Assembly: GCF_022348085.1 (NCBI RefSeq)
Contig: NZ_JAKRFN010000014.1
Location: 62,001-126,000, forward strand
Direction: 5' to 3'
Origin: Mycobacterium sp. PSTR-4-N
GTDB taxonomy: Bacteria; Actinomycetota; Actinomycetes; Mycobacteriales; Mycobacteriaceae
Length of the DNA stretch: 64,000 bases
Shown: positions 19,696-27,904 of the stretch, piece by piece
Position numbering within the stretch: position 1 is the first letter of the stretch
Layout: each line of letters opens with the position of its first letter
The notes under the pieces: model-generated
Database searches by the model: none
What the model saw: the letters and a program-made list of their open reading frames with translations, nothing else
What the model was told of the DNA's origin: nothing
Position numbers and translations under genes: made by a program

Positions 19696-20151
19696 ATGAG
19701 CTCTCCCACGACTCGCACCTCGACACCCCGATCCCAGGCCCAGTGGGCCTCGCTGATCGTCGGAGTCGTGTTCCTGATCGTCGGCATCGCCGGGTTCATC
19801 CCCGGTGTGACCACCGACTACGGCGAGTTGACGTTCGCGGGCCATCATTCCGGCGCCATGCTGCTGGGGATCTTCGCGGTGTCGGTGCTGCACAACATCG
19901 TCCACCTCCTGTTCGGGATCGCGGGAATCCTGTTCGCGCGCAGTGTCACCGCCGCACGGTCGTACCTGATCGTGGGTGGGATCGTCTATGCGGTGCTGTG
20001 GCTGTACGGGCTGATCATCGACCGGGACAGCAGCATGAACTTCGTGCCGTTGAACAACGCCGACAACTGGTTGCACCTCGTCTTGGCCGTGGGCATGATC
20101 GCGCTGGGCGTGCTGCTCGGCCGCCGGGTGAAGGACGCCGGGCGACACTGA
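19696..20151 (+). CDS. DUF4383 four-helix membrane protein
   Basis: A 151-residue integral membrane protein with four predicted transmembrane helices: WASLIVGVVFLIVGIAGF, the segment around GAMLLGIFAVSVLHNIVHLLFG, SYLIVGGIVYAVLWLYGLI and WLHLVLAVGMIALGVLL. The HNxxH pattern in helix 2 and NNADNWLH before helix 4 are characteristic of DUF4383. Start ATG 19696 has AAAGGA upstream. No function is known for the family. It diverges from the DUF1542-like gene and converges on a hydrolase gene 3 bp away; a small palindrome CAGACGGT-G-ACCGTCTG spans the junction (20156-20172). Confidence 0.85.
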   Translation: MSSPTTRTSTPRSQAQWASLIVGVVFLIVGIAGFIPGVTTDYGELTFAGHHSGAMLLGIFAVSVLHNIVHLLFGIAGILFARSVTAARSYLIVGGIVYAVLWLYGLIIDRDSSMNFVPLNNADNWLHLVLAVGMIALGVLLGRRVKDAGRH

Positions 20152-20154
20152 ACC

Positions 20155-21012
20155 TCAGACGGTGACCGTCTGGCCCCGTTCGATGTGGATCAGACGGTCA
20201 CCGAGGCCGCGGTGGTGCATGGCGGCGGTGAAGTCGCCGAGCGGCGACGCGAAGACGCCGTAGTCATCGAAGTGCACGGGAATCACCCGCGGCAGATCCA
20301 GCCGATGCGCGACTTCGGCGCCGGCGACGCCGTCCAGCGTGACCGTCACGCCGAACGGCAACTTGCCGCCCGCCGGCAGCCGGGTTCCGCCGAGATGGAG
20401 AATCCCGGCGTCGATGGCGTCGAAATGGGTGGGAATCTCGGCGAGTTCGTCGATGAGCAAGGTGTCGCCCGAGATGTAGAGCCGGCACTGTTCGGTGCCG
20501 TCGTCGAACTCCAACATCGAACCCATCACAGGGGGAAGCAGGCGCCGCAGCGGCATGGGGGCGTGCCGACCCGGTAGCGCGGTCACCGTCAAGCGGTAGC
20601 GTCCCTGCTCGATGAGAGACGTGCGCCAGGTATCCAACCCGTGGGCTGCGTGAAAACCCTTGCTGTGCAAACGTTGTGCAGCTGCCTGTGTCGTGACGAT
20701 CGGTACATCGCGGTCGAGGCCGCGTTCGGCGACGCGGTCCCAGTGGTCGCCGTGCATGTGGGAGAGGATGACGGCGTGCAGCGGGGGCAGCTGCTCCACC
20801 GTCAGCGCGGGCGGCTGACGTCGCTTGGACCACAATCCGTAGCCGAGATAAGCCCGCTGCCCCTGATGCAGGAAATTCGGGTCGGTCAGCACCGTGATGT
20901 CACCGCACTGGATGAGGGTCGTGGCATTGCCGATGAACGTGATGCGCAGATCCATGCCCGTGTTGCCGGAGCGTGCGGGTTGCGCACCCCCCGTACCGAC
21001 TGCCTCGTCCAT
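20155..21012 (-). CDS. metallo-beta-lactamase-fold hydrolase (UlaG/RomA-like)
   Basis: 285 residues from ATG 21012, where GAGAGAGG precedes the start; a longer form of the frame runs over the next gene and is rejected. Metal-binding motif SHMHGDHWD near residue 90, a second ligand region (PGRHAP) and ISGDTLL near 200, PVHFDDYG near 255. This is the UlaG/RomA or NAPE-PLD-like branch, which acts on phosphodiester or lactone bonds. Substrate unknown. It is the last of four collinear minus-strand genes with the small secreted protein, Crp/Fnr regulator and PE-PPE protein. Confidence 0.85.
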   Translation of the reverse strand: MDEAVGTGGAQPARSGNTGMDLRITFIGNATTLIQCGDITVLTDPNFLHQGQRAYLGYGLWSKRRQPPALTVEQLPPLHAVILSHMHGDHWDRVAERGLDRDVPIVTTQAAAQRLHSKGFHAAHGLDTWRTSLIEQGRYRLTVTALPGRHAPMPLRRLLPPVMGSMLEFDDGTEQCRLYISGDTLLIDELAEIPTHFDAIDAGILHLGGTRLPAGGKLPFGVTVTLDGVAGAEVAHRLDLPRVIPVHFDDYGVFASPLGDFTAAMHHRGLGDRLIHIERGQTVTV

Positions 21013-21062
21013 GTCGTTGCCTCTCTCTCGTGCTGACGGTGTGCTCGCGCCGGCGGAGTCGA

Positions 21063-21296
21063 TCACGCGCCTTCGAAGGGCATGTTGGCGAAGGGCGGGG
21101 AGACATCCGGGGGCGTCGCGAAGATGCGGGCATGCCCGTCTTTCGTGCATCGCACGATGCTGCTGATGGGGGCGGCGGACTGGCACTGCACCCTGTTGTC
21201 GTCGGGTCGCGCGATCGCCGCGGGAGCGGTGGCCACAGCGCCGGCCGCGATCGCCGTGGCCGTGATCAGTCCGTAGCGCAATTCGATTCGCGTCAT
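21063..21296 (-). CDS. small secreted protein, unknown function
   Basis: A 77-residue precursor. Start ATG 21296 has a strong AGGAGG 7 nt upstream, which supports translation. Residues 1-29 form a Sec signal peptide (basic start, hydrophobic core LITATAIAAGAVATAPAAIA) with probable cleavage after AIA. The mature part of about 48 residues has two Cys (VQCQ and VRCTKDG) that could form one disulfide. No homologue recognised. It lies 50 bp upstream of the hydrolase gene and 151 bp downstream of the Crp/Fnr gene, all on the same strand. Confidence 0.72.
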   Translation of the reverse strand: MTRIELRYGLITATAIAAGAVATAPAAIARPDDNRVQCQSAAPISSIVRCTKDGHARIFATPPDVSPPFANMPFEGA

Positions 21297-21447
21297 GATG
21301 GTCCCTCCTGAGGTGCCCCGCCGGCACCCTCGGTCGCCGGTACGTCTGCGGGACCGACTACCCGGGCCGGCGCGTGATACACGCAGAGTCAGCAGATTTC
21401 GGAGCTTTCGAGCGTCGCCGATCAGTGACGCCGGGATCAGCCGACCG

Positions 21448-22140
21448 TCACTTCCGGGCCAGGTGCGCGCGACGGGCACCGTGCATTCGAGCCGCAAGCG
21501 GTTCCGATTCCCGGATCACGATGCTGCCCCTCTCGATGACGATCCAGCCGCGCGTTGCGAAGTCGCACAGCGCTTTGTTCACCGACTCGCGCGACGTCCC
21601 GACCAGGTGTGCGAACTGCTCCTGCGTCAAGTCCATGGGCACACGCATCGCGCCGTGCTCCTGAACACCGAAGCGTTGCGCCAACCCGAGCAGGTGTTTG
21701 GCTACGCGGGCCGAGACGCTGGCGTAGACCGTGTCGGTGATCGTGCTGGACGTGGCGCGTATCCGGCGGGCGAGGATGCGCAGGAACCGCTGGGCCATCT
21801 CCGGCTGAGCCGCCATCATCGCGATCAGTTGGCGGCGCTCGAGCCTGGTGGCCAGCACATCGGTGATGGCGACGGCACAGGTGCCGCGCGGGCCGGGATC
21901 GAAGACGGAGTCCTCGCCGAACATCTCGCCCGGCCCCAGCACCTGGAACAGGCACTCGTGATCGGTGTCCCTGTTCACCCCGACGCGCACCGTGCCGGAG
22001 TCGATCACGAACAGGCAGGTGTCCTCGTCGCCTTCGGCGAAGATCACCTCACCCGCACGCCATCTCGTCCGGCCGTCGGGAGGTCCGCTCTGCGGTCCAG
22101 AAATCGTTGCATCGAGTACCGCGGTCGACGCGTCGATCAT
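21448..22140 (-). CDS. Crp/Fnr-family transcriptional regulator
   Basis: 230 residues from ATG 22140, preceded by GGGAGGACACC; a start eight codons upstream lacks such a site. N-terminal cyclic-nucleotide-binding-like beta-roll (IFAEGDEDTCLFVIDSGTVRV, then GPGEMFGEDSVFD), a long dimer helix, and a C-terminal winged helix-turn-helix (MDLTQEQFAHLVGTSRESVNKAL). No Cys cluster for an iron-sulfur centre is present near the N-terminus, so it is not an oxygen-sensing Fnr; ligand unknown. Placed between genes for two exported proteins, which it may control. Confidence 0.88.
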   Translation of the reverse strand: MIDASTAVLDATISGPQSGPPDGRTRWRAGEVIFAEGDEDTCLFVIDSGTVRVGVNRDTDHECLFQVLGPGEMFGEDSVFDPGPRGTCAVAITDVLATRLERRQLIAMMAAQPEMAQRFLRILARRIRATSSTITDTVYASVSARVAKHLLGLAQRFGVQEHGAMRVPMDLTQEQFAHLVGTSRESVNKALCDFATRGWIVIERGSIVIRESEPLAARMHGARRAHLARK

Positions 22141-22252
22141 GGTGTCCTCCCAAAGTGCCGGCAAGGTCCTGCCTGCTACCCGGTCGGAGAGCGTCTACGC
22201 GTGATCGAGGAAGTTCGCGCGTTCTCGCTGCGATGTGTTCGCCGCGCAGCGA

Positions 22253-23356
22253 TCAGGACGCGCTGCGCTCGGCCTGCCGTTGTGCGATGCGATCGCGCAG
22301 ACGCGGGCGCTCCTTCTTGGTCTTGGTGGTCGCCTTGGTTGAGGTCGCTTCGGTGGAAGTTGCTTTGGTGGAGGTCGCCTTGTCGGAGGTCACCTCGGTG
22401 GAGGTTGCTTTGTCGGCAACCGCCTCGTCGGCAGCCGCCGTGTCGACCTGGGTCGACTGCCGACGCTCCGCCAGCCGCGAGAACAGCTTGCGCAGCGGAC
22501 GCGGTGATTCGCTCTGACTTGCGGTCTCCGTCGCCACGGTGTCCGCCACTGGCGTCACCGTGGCCTGGGTGGCCGTCGGGGTGGCGGGGTAGGTCGGGGC
22601 AGGCAACACGACCGGACGCTGGACCTGGCCCGGCAGGTAGTACTGACTTTCGATGCCCGGTCGCTTCGCCTGGTCGATGGCGGCGATCTGCTCGGGCGTC
22701 TTCCACCCCGGGTAGATCAACGGCAGCGGATAGGTGAGGAAGTACTGGGTGGTGGACCCGGTTCGCGGGTCGGTGTAGGAGACCGCCGGATCGGAGAGAT
22801 CGAGTCCGTTGTACCCGTCGCGGTGTACCCGCTGACTGAGGTTGTACCGGGCGAAGTTCCTGGTCCCCGCCGGAACGTCGGCGACGATGTCGTACTGACG
22901 CAGGACGAAGGTCGCGTTGGAGCCGACGCCGTCGGCCAGCGTCGGATGGCGACTGAAGAAGCTGAAGGCGTTGAAGTTGCCGGGCGTGCTGGGCGCACCG
23001 AGGAGGTAGAACTTCGTGGTGGTGTCCTCGGGATGAGTGTTCAGATACTCGATGGCGGCGTCGGTGGAGTCGGAGTAGGTCCAGATCGTGTTCTCGCCGG
23101 GGTGTGCGGCGACGTAGTCCTCGATCGCTTGGACGCCCCGCCTCAAACTCGCCGCGTTGACGCTGAAGTTGGCATAGGGAATGAGGTCACAGCCTGCGCC
23201 CGGATCGCAGCCCTGCCCGGCGGGCGCCTTGATGCTGGCGTAGTCGACGTTGGCGCCGAACAGGCCGGTCATGTAGGCGACGTCTGCCATTGCAGGCGTC
23301 GCGGACAGGAGCGCCGCGGATGCGATCAACGGAACGCTGGCGATGATCTTCTTCAT
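22253..23356 (-). CDS. secreted PE-PPE domain protein with repetitive Thr/Lys tail
   Basis: 367 residues with a Sec signal peptide (MKKIIASVPLIASAALLSATPAMA). The region of about residues 25-250 matches the PE-PPE (alpha/beta hydrolase-like serine esterase) domain found after PE or PPE modules, with TYPLPLIYPG near its end, but there is no PE or PPE module, so secretion should be by Sec rather than a type VII system. The classic GxSxG nucleophile is not obvious; the nearest is TYSDSTDAA. Residues about 300-350 are repeats of KATSTE/KATSTK, encoded by imperfect 12-bp direct repeats. The tail is basic and may hold the protein at the envelope. Confidence 0.82.
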   Translation of the reverse strand: MKKIIASVPLIASAALLSATPAMADVAYMTGLFGANVDYASIKAPAGQGCDPGAGCDLIPYANFSVNAASLRRGVQAIEDYVAAHPGENTIWTYSDSTDAAIEYLNTHPEDTTTKFYLLGAPSTPGNFNAFSFFSRHPTLADGVGSNATFVLRQYDIVADVPAGTRNFARYNLSQRVHRDGYNGLDLSDPAVSYTDPRTGSTTQYFLTYPLPLIYPGWKTPEQIAAIDQAKRPGIESQYYLPGQVQRPVVLPAPTYPATPTATQATVTPVADTVATETASQSESPRPLRKLFSRLAERRQSTQVDTAAADEAVADKATSTEVTSDKATSTKATSTEATSTKATTKTKKERPRLRDRIAQRQAERSAS

Positions 23357-23649
23357 GGTTGCCGTCCTTGTCGACTGTGAGGAAGCGGCCCCGACCGCTC
23401 GAGGTGGAGGTTTGCCCAATGCGCGCTGTTTTAATCGCTGATCGACACGCTGACTGACGCCCGCCTGGGCGGCAAGCGGGGAGGTGGCAAGCGGTGGCAC
23501 ACAGACATCGCGGCCTGAGTTCACACACCTAGCTGGCGACATATGGTCCCCCCATTCGTCGTCCGCAATGTTATGCGAACGTCAGCCGAGGCGCGCACTT
23601 CTTCACTGTGCTGATTCCGCTGTTCTGTCGCGAGGATTTGCCAGTATCG

Positions 23650-24630
23650 TCACGAAGGCGTCAGGTTCTGCGGTGGGGAGGGGTTCTGCGACTCGTCGAA
23701 CCGCACCCCGACCAGTTTTTCGGAAAGGCTCCACAATGTGGCGGCATCGGCGATGTCGCGCGCGGGCTTGTACACCTGCTGCTCGGCGGGAGGGCCGGAG
23801 AGATGTTGAAAACCGCTGGGTCCGTATAGCTTTCCACCACGAGATGCCGGGTGTGTGGCCGCGTACAAGGCCGGGAGCATCCCGTCTTCGGCAGATCGGT
23901 TGACCAGTCCCAGGCGGGCGAACAGCCTCACCATGCGCAGACCGGTCGTGTCCCGTTCCCGGCCGAGGCCCGGTTGAGCCGCAAGGAGATTGGTCGGTGT
24001 GACGCCCGGGTGTGACGCGTTGCTGGTGATGTTCCACCCATTCGCCCGGCTGCGACGGTGCAGCTCCAGCGCGAACATCAAGTTGGCGATCTTTGACTGG
24101 CTGTACGCCTTCGACTCCGAGTAGGTCCGATCGAAATTGGGGTCCGCCCAGTTGATCGCATTGAATCTCGCGGAGATGCTGGTCTGCGTGGTGACCCGGG
24201 CCTTCCCGGCGATCAACAGGGGGAGGATCCGCGCGGTGAGGGCAAAGTGTCCGAGATGGTTGCTGCCCCATTGCAATTCGAAGCCATCGGTGGTGGTCTG
24301 CCGGCTGGGCGGGCTCATGACACCGGCATTGTTGATCAGCACGTGAACGGGCCGTCCCTCGGTGGTCAGTTCACCGGCCAGGTCGGCGATCGACTGCAAT
24401 GACGAGAGGTCCAGCGACTTCAGACTGACGCGCGCGGTCGGAGTGTTGATGCGGATCCGCTCGAGGGCGCGCCGACCCTTGTCGGCATTGCGCACCGGCA
24501 GGATCAGCTCGGCGCCCGCGGCTGCCAGCCGATCAGCCAGCGCGAAACCGATACCGTCGCTGCCCCCGGTGATCACGACCAGCCGGCCCGCCATGTCGGG
24601 AACCACCGTGCGCCCTGACTCTGCCGCCAT
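23650..24630 (-). CDS. short-chain dehydrogenase/reductase (WWOX/retinol dehydrogenase-like)
   Basis: 326 residues. Rossmann motif TGGSDGIG at residues about 21-28, NNAG near 99, catalytic Tyr and Lys in YSQSK near 177-181, with Ser in the TQTSIS segment. The SDR branch resembles the light-dependent protochlorophyllide or retinol dehydrogenase-like oxidoreductases common in mycobacteria. GAGGAG lies just before ATG 24630. The XRE regulator gene ends 115 bp upstream on the same strand and may control it. Substrate unknown. Confidence 0.88.
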   Translation of the reverse strand: MAAESGRTVVPDMAGRLVVITGGSDGIGFALADRLAAAGAELILPVRNADKGRRALERIRINTPTARVSLKSLDLSSLQSIADLAGELTTEGRPVHVLINNAGVMSPPSRQTTTDGFELQWGSNHLGHFALTARILPLLIAGKARVTTQTSISARFNAINWADPNFDRTYSESKAYSQSKIANLMFALELHRRSRANGWNITSNASHPGVTPTNLLAAQPGLGRERDTTGLRMVRLFARLGLVNRSAEDGMLPALYAATHPASRGGKLYGPSGFQHLSGPPAEQQVYKPARDIADAATLWSLSEKLVGVRFDESQNPSPPQNLTPS

Positions 24631-24744
24631 CTCGTACTCCTCGTGTTGGTTGCTCCGTCGACGGTGTCACGGACGCGGCGGAGCGTTCAGGGCGAAGCTG
24701 TCCAGGGACGATCCGTCCCCCCGTGGGAATTCGTCAAAGCGGGT

Positions 24745-25599
24745 TCACGCATCCAGTTCGTCGGCACGCGAGTGCGCCACCGGGTCGGCCCCCAGCGCGG
24801 CGAGTTTGGCGTGGCTGGCGGTTCCCGGCTCTGCAGTGAACACCAGCAACGTGTGCAGCCGCTCGACGTCATGCAGCACTTGGCAGTGGAGGTCGAGCAC
24901 TCCCAGCAGCGGGTGCACCACCCGCTTGGACAGCTCGTGGGGCAGCTGGACATCGTGCTGCTCCCAGCGGGCGGCGAATTCCGGGCTGCAGCCGAGCAGA
25001 TGCTCGACGATGCGGGCAGCGCGTGAGCCGGGTCCGTCTCGCACATAACCCAACCGCGCGGCGGCGACATACGATCGACCGATCGCCGAGTGGTCTCCGT
25101 CCGGATAGATCCGACGGCTCTGCTCGTCGGTGAACCAGCGGTACAGCACGCTTCGCGCCATTCCCTGGTGCCGGGTCTCGTCACCGAGCAGGGCGCGCGC
25201 GGCCGGGGTCTGCACCAACGTTTCGCCGAGAGTAGACATCACCTGTGCCGGGGTGTCCTGCAGGCGGTCGAGTATGCGCATCATCGCAGGACTGACATCG
25301 TCGGTGACCGGCGTGCGGGCCGGCGCGTTGTGACCGGCCAGCCGGAACAGGTGGTCTCGTTCATCGGGCGAGAGTCTGAGCGCTTCGGCCAGGGCGGACA
25401 CCACCTCCGCGGAGGGCGCAGAACCGCGCCGCTGCTCCATCCTGCTGTAGTAGTCGGTCGAGATCATCGCCAGTGCCGCGACTTCTTCGCGGCGCAGACC
25501 GGTGGTGCGTCGGCGCAATCCTGTCGGCAACCCGACGTCTTCCGGGGTGAGTGCCTGACGCCGAAGGCGCAGGAAATCGGCGAACTGGGCCTGCTCCAT
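24745..25599 (-). CDS. XRE-family regulator with MmyB-like ligand domain
   Basis: 284 residues from ATG 25599. N-terminal helix-turn-helix with TTGLRREEVAALAMISTDYYSRMEQ, the hallmark of the MmyB group, followed by a C-terminal domain (from about residue 100) thought to bind lipid-like ligands. Such regulators usually control an adjacent SDR or oxidoreductase gene, and here an SDR gene lies 115 bp downstream on the same strand. The longer open frame upstream has no ribosome site and is rejected. Confidence 0.9.
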   Translation of the reverse strand: MEQAQFADFLRLRRQALTPEDVGLPTGLRRRTTGLRREEVAALAMISTDYYSRMEQRRGSAPSAEVVSALAEALRLSPDERDHLFRLAGHNAPARTPVTDDVSPAMMRILDRLQDTPAQVMSTLGETLVQTPAARALLGDETRHQGMARSVLYRWFTDEQSRRIYPDGDHSAIGRSYVAAARLGYVRDGPGSRAARIVEHLLGCSPEFAARWEQHDVQLPHELSKRVVHPLLGVLDLHCQVLHDVERLHTLLVFTAEPGTASHAKLAALGADPVAHSRADELDA

Positions 25600-25663
25600 G
25601 GACCCATTCTTCCCGACACGCGCCGCCTCACCCGCAGGCGAAGCCGCTATCGGCCTCTCGCCC

Positions 25664-26578
25664 TCACCGCGGTGGTGCGCCGATCGCCTCGGTGTCGATG
25701 GGCTCCCAGGCCGCGGCGCCACTGCCGTCGCGGACTACACGGCCGAACGGTTGATCTCCGAAATGGATTGCGAACGTTGCGGTTTCGGGTCGGCAGAGTT
25801 CCTCGAGAAGGCGAGCGCGTGCCTCCGGTACCCGATCGGGTTCAGTGTCGGGAGCAGAGCCCCATGCGGGGTGGCGCAGTTGCGCCGGAGTGTGAAAGGC
25901 ATCGCCGAAGGCGACCATCCGCCGACCCGACGGTGAGGTGATGACGTAGGACGTGTGTCCGGCGCTGTGGCCTGGGGTGATCAGCGCGGTGACGCCCGGC
26001 AGGATCTCCTCGCCGTCGGTCACGCGCCGCAGTGTCGAAAGACGTTCCATCGGCGCGACGATCGAGTCGTGATCGCATGCTCCCATAGGGCGCTCGCCGC
26101 GCTGGAACGGCTGGAGTTCGAGGTCGGCGACCACGTAGTGCGCGTTGGGGAACGTGGGAACCCTGCGGCCGTCCTCGCCGTCGACGAAGGCCCATCCGGC
26201 ATGGTCGACGTGAAGGTGGGTCAGGGCGAACACGTCGATGTCCTCCGGGCGGACGCCCACTGACGCCAAGGTGGCCAGGAATGCGCCGCAGTCGGTGCGT
26301 CCGGTTTCGTTCTCGGTCCGGACGTCACCCATGCCCGCATCGATCAGCAGTGTGGTGTCGGCGAACTCGACCAGCAGTCCGCCCGCGGACATGGCGATGC
26401 GACCGTCAGGACCGATCTCCGCTGGGTGCTCCTCCCAGTAGGACCGCGGAATCGCGGGCAGGAACACGTCGGCCGCCAGCCACAGGGAACCGTCCACCAC
26501 GTAGGTGAAGGTCACCTCGCCGTCGGTCAGGCGTCGTATCGATGACTGGTCGCCGATCCTGCCGATAGTGGTTGCCAT
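25664..26578 (-). CDS. metallo-beta-lactamase-fold hydrolase (lactonase-like)
   Basis: 304 residues with the full dinuclear metal motif THLHVDHAGW near residue 118, a His in GHSAGHTS near 210, Asp in FGDAFHTP near 230 and a terminal His in AIHFGDQPFG. This arrangement fits the AttM/AhlD-like quorum-quenching lactonase and related esterase group, but other lactones or esters are equally possible. ATG 26578 start. It is divergent from the NAD(P) dehydrogenase gene with about 110 bp between, and precedes the XRE regulator on the same strand. Confidence 0.85.
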   Translation of the reverse strand: MATTIGRIGDQSSIRRLTDGEVTFTYVVDGSLWLAADVFLPAIPRSYWEEHPAEIGPDGRIAMSAGGLLVEFADTTLLIDAGMGDVRTENETGRTDCGAFLATLASVGVRPEDIDVFALTHLHVDHAGWAFVDGEDGRRVPTFPNAHYVVADLELQPFQRGERPMGACDHDSIVAPMERLSTLRRVTDGEEILPGVTALITPGHSAGHTSYVITSPSGRRMVAFGDAFHTPAQLRHPAWGSAPDTEPDRVPEARARLLEELCRPETATFAIHFGDQPFGRVVRDGSGAAAWEPIDTEAIGAPPR

Positions 26579-26695
26579 AGAAGGACCTCGTGGTGTCGGG
26601 TGGTGCTACCTCTTCCCAGCGTGCCAGCTCGTCAGGACGTCGAGCAGATCGTGACCCGCAGCGGTCCGCAATTCGTATGACGCACAATGGCGACC

Positions 26696-27544
26696 ATGCG
26701 GATCGCGGTGTTGGGAACAGGTGCCATGGGTGCCGGAATGGCGCAGTCACTGCTGCGCGAGGGCTTCGACGTGACGGTGTGGAATCGCACGCCGGCGCGA
26801 TCGGAGCCGCTGGCCGACGACGGCGCGGTGGTCGCGTTGGACCCGGTGGCGGCCGTCGCCGACGCCGACGTCGTGTTCTCGATGCTGTTCGACACGGAGT
26901 CGACGGTGTCGGTGATGGCGACCGTTCTGCCGCACCTCGGCGACGGCGCCGTGTTCGTGCAGTGCGCGACGGTGGGCGTGGAGGGTGCGGCGCAGACCGC
27001 GTCGCTGGCCGCCACGCATGGTGTGGCGTTCCTCGACTGCCCGGTGCTGGGCACGAAGGCGCCCGCCGAGCAGGGCAAGCTCGTCATGCTGGCCTCCGGT
27101 GACCCCGCCCTGCGCGAGCGGGTGCAGCCGGCCTTCGACGCGGTCGGGTCCAAGACGATCTGGGTCGGCGAGGAACCGGGCGCGGGGTCCAAGCTGAAGC
27201 TGGCGTGTAACGCGTGGATCGCCTCGATCGCGGCGGCGACCGCGCAGTCGATGGCGTTGGCGAAGGGCCTCGGCGTGGATCAGCGGCAGGTGCTGGAGGC
27301 GCTCGACGGGTCGGCGGCGAACTCCGCCTACCTGCAGATGAAGGGCTCCGCCATCATCGAGGACTCCTATGCACCGCAGTTCAGCGTCGACGGGGTGCGC
27401 AAGGACACCGGGCTGATCCGTTCCGCGCTCGCCGAGTCCGGGGTGTCGACGGCGCTCATCGACGGCGTCCGCGCGGTGTTCGACGGCGCGAGCACCGCCG
27501 GACACGGCGACGACGACATGGCCGCGGTGTATTTCGGATTCTGA
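26696..27544 (+). CDS. NAD(P)-dependent beta-hydroxyacid dehydrogenase family
   Basis: 282 residues. N-terminal Rossmann motif VLGTGAMGAGMAQ at residues 5-17 followed by VWNRTP, which suggests NADP preference; catalytic Lys in GAGSKLKLACN near residue 167. The family covers 3-hydroxyisobutyrate, tartronate semialdehyde, glyoxylate/succinic semialdehyde and imine reductases, so the substrate is open. ATG 26687, three codons upstream, is an equally possible start. It ends 21 bp before the tRNA-Gly gene, which lies on the other strand. Confidence 0.88.
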   Translation: MRIAVLGTGAMGAGMAQSLLREGFDVTVWNRTPARSEPLADDGAVVALDPVAAVADADVVFSMLFDTESTVSVMATVLPHLGDGAVFVQCATVGVEGAAQTASLAATHGVAFLDCPVLGTKAPAEQGKLVMLASGDPALRERVQPAFDAVGSKTIWVGEEPGAGSKLKLACNAWIASIAAATAQSMALAKGLGVDQRQVLEALDGSAANSAYLQMKGSAIIEDSYAPQFSVDGVRKDTGLIRSALAESGVSTALIDGVRAVFDGASTAGHGDDDMAAVYFGF

Positions 27545-27564
27545 GCTGGTTCTGAGCTGCCTGG

Positions 27565-27635
27565 AGCGGGCGACGGGAATCGAACCCGCGTAATCAGTTT
27601 GGAAGACTGAGGCTCTACCATTGAGCTACGCCCGC
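27565..27635 (-). tRNA. tRNA-Gly (anticodon TCC)
   Basis: The reverse complement folds as a cloverleaf: acceptor GCGGGCG pairs with CGCCCGC, D-arm AGCTCAATGGTAGAGC, anticodon loop CTTCCAA giving TCC, and T-arm GGTTCGATTCC. The discriminator is U, as in bacterial tRNA-Gly(UCC). CCA is not encoded. Confidence 0.96.
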
Positions 27636-27787
27636 GTGTCACTGCAGCGCCGCTGCAGTACCGCCAGAGGATACCGGCCCCGCCCCCCGAGAATCCAATC
27701 GCCATCTGGATGTGGCTTTGCTCAGGTCAGGACGTAGGATCGCCGGTGGTCTGACGCTGCGCGTGAGCGTGAGGCGGCAGCGACGAC

Positions 27788-27861
27788 CGGGGTGTAGCGC
27801 AGCTTGGTAGCGCATCCGCTTTGGGAGCGGAAGGCCGCAGGTTCAAATCCTGTCACCCCGA
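27788..27861 (+). tRNA. tRNA-Pro (anticodon TGG)
   Basis: Acceptor CGGGGTG pairs with CACCCCG, D-arm with AGCGCAGCTTGGTAGCGC, anticodon stem CCGCT/AGCGG around TTTGGGA giving TGG, T-arm GGTTCAAATCC. The discriminator A at 27861 is followed by genomic CCA (27862-27864). Divergent from the tRNA-Gly gene and 44 bp upstream of tig. Confidence 0.96.
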
Positions 27862-27904
27862 CCAGTTCGACCCATCAGACGAAAAGCAATAGAGGAGTAC
27901 CGAA

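Noticed and set aside
23650..25599. SDR plus XRE regulator as a toxin-antitoxin or phage module
   Set aside because: The MmyB-type regulator beside an SDR is a common chromosomal arrangement in actinobacteria.
27565..27861. tRNA pair as an integration site of a genomic island
   Set aside because: No integrase, no repeated tRNA 3' end and no att-like duplication was seen in the window.
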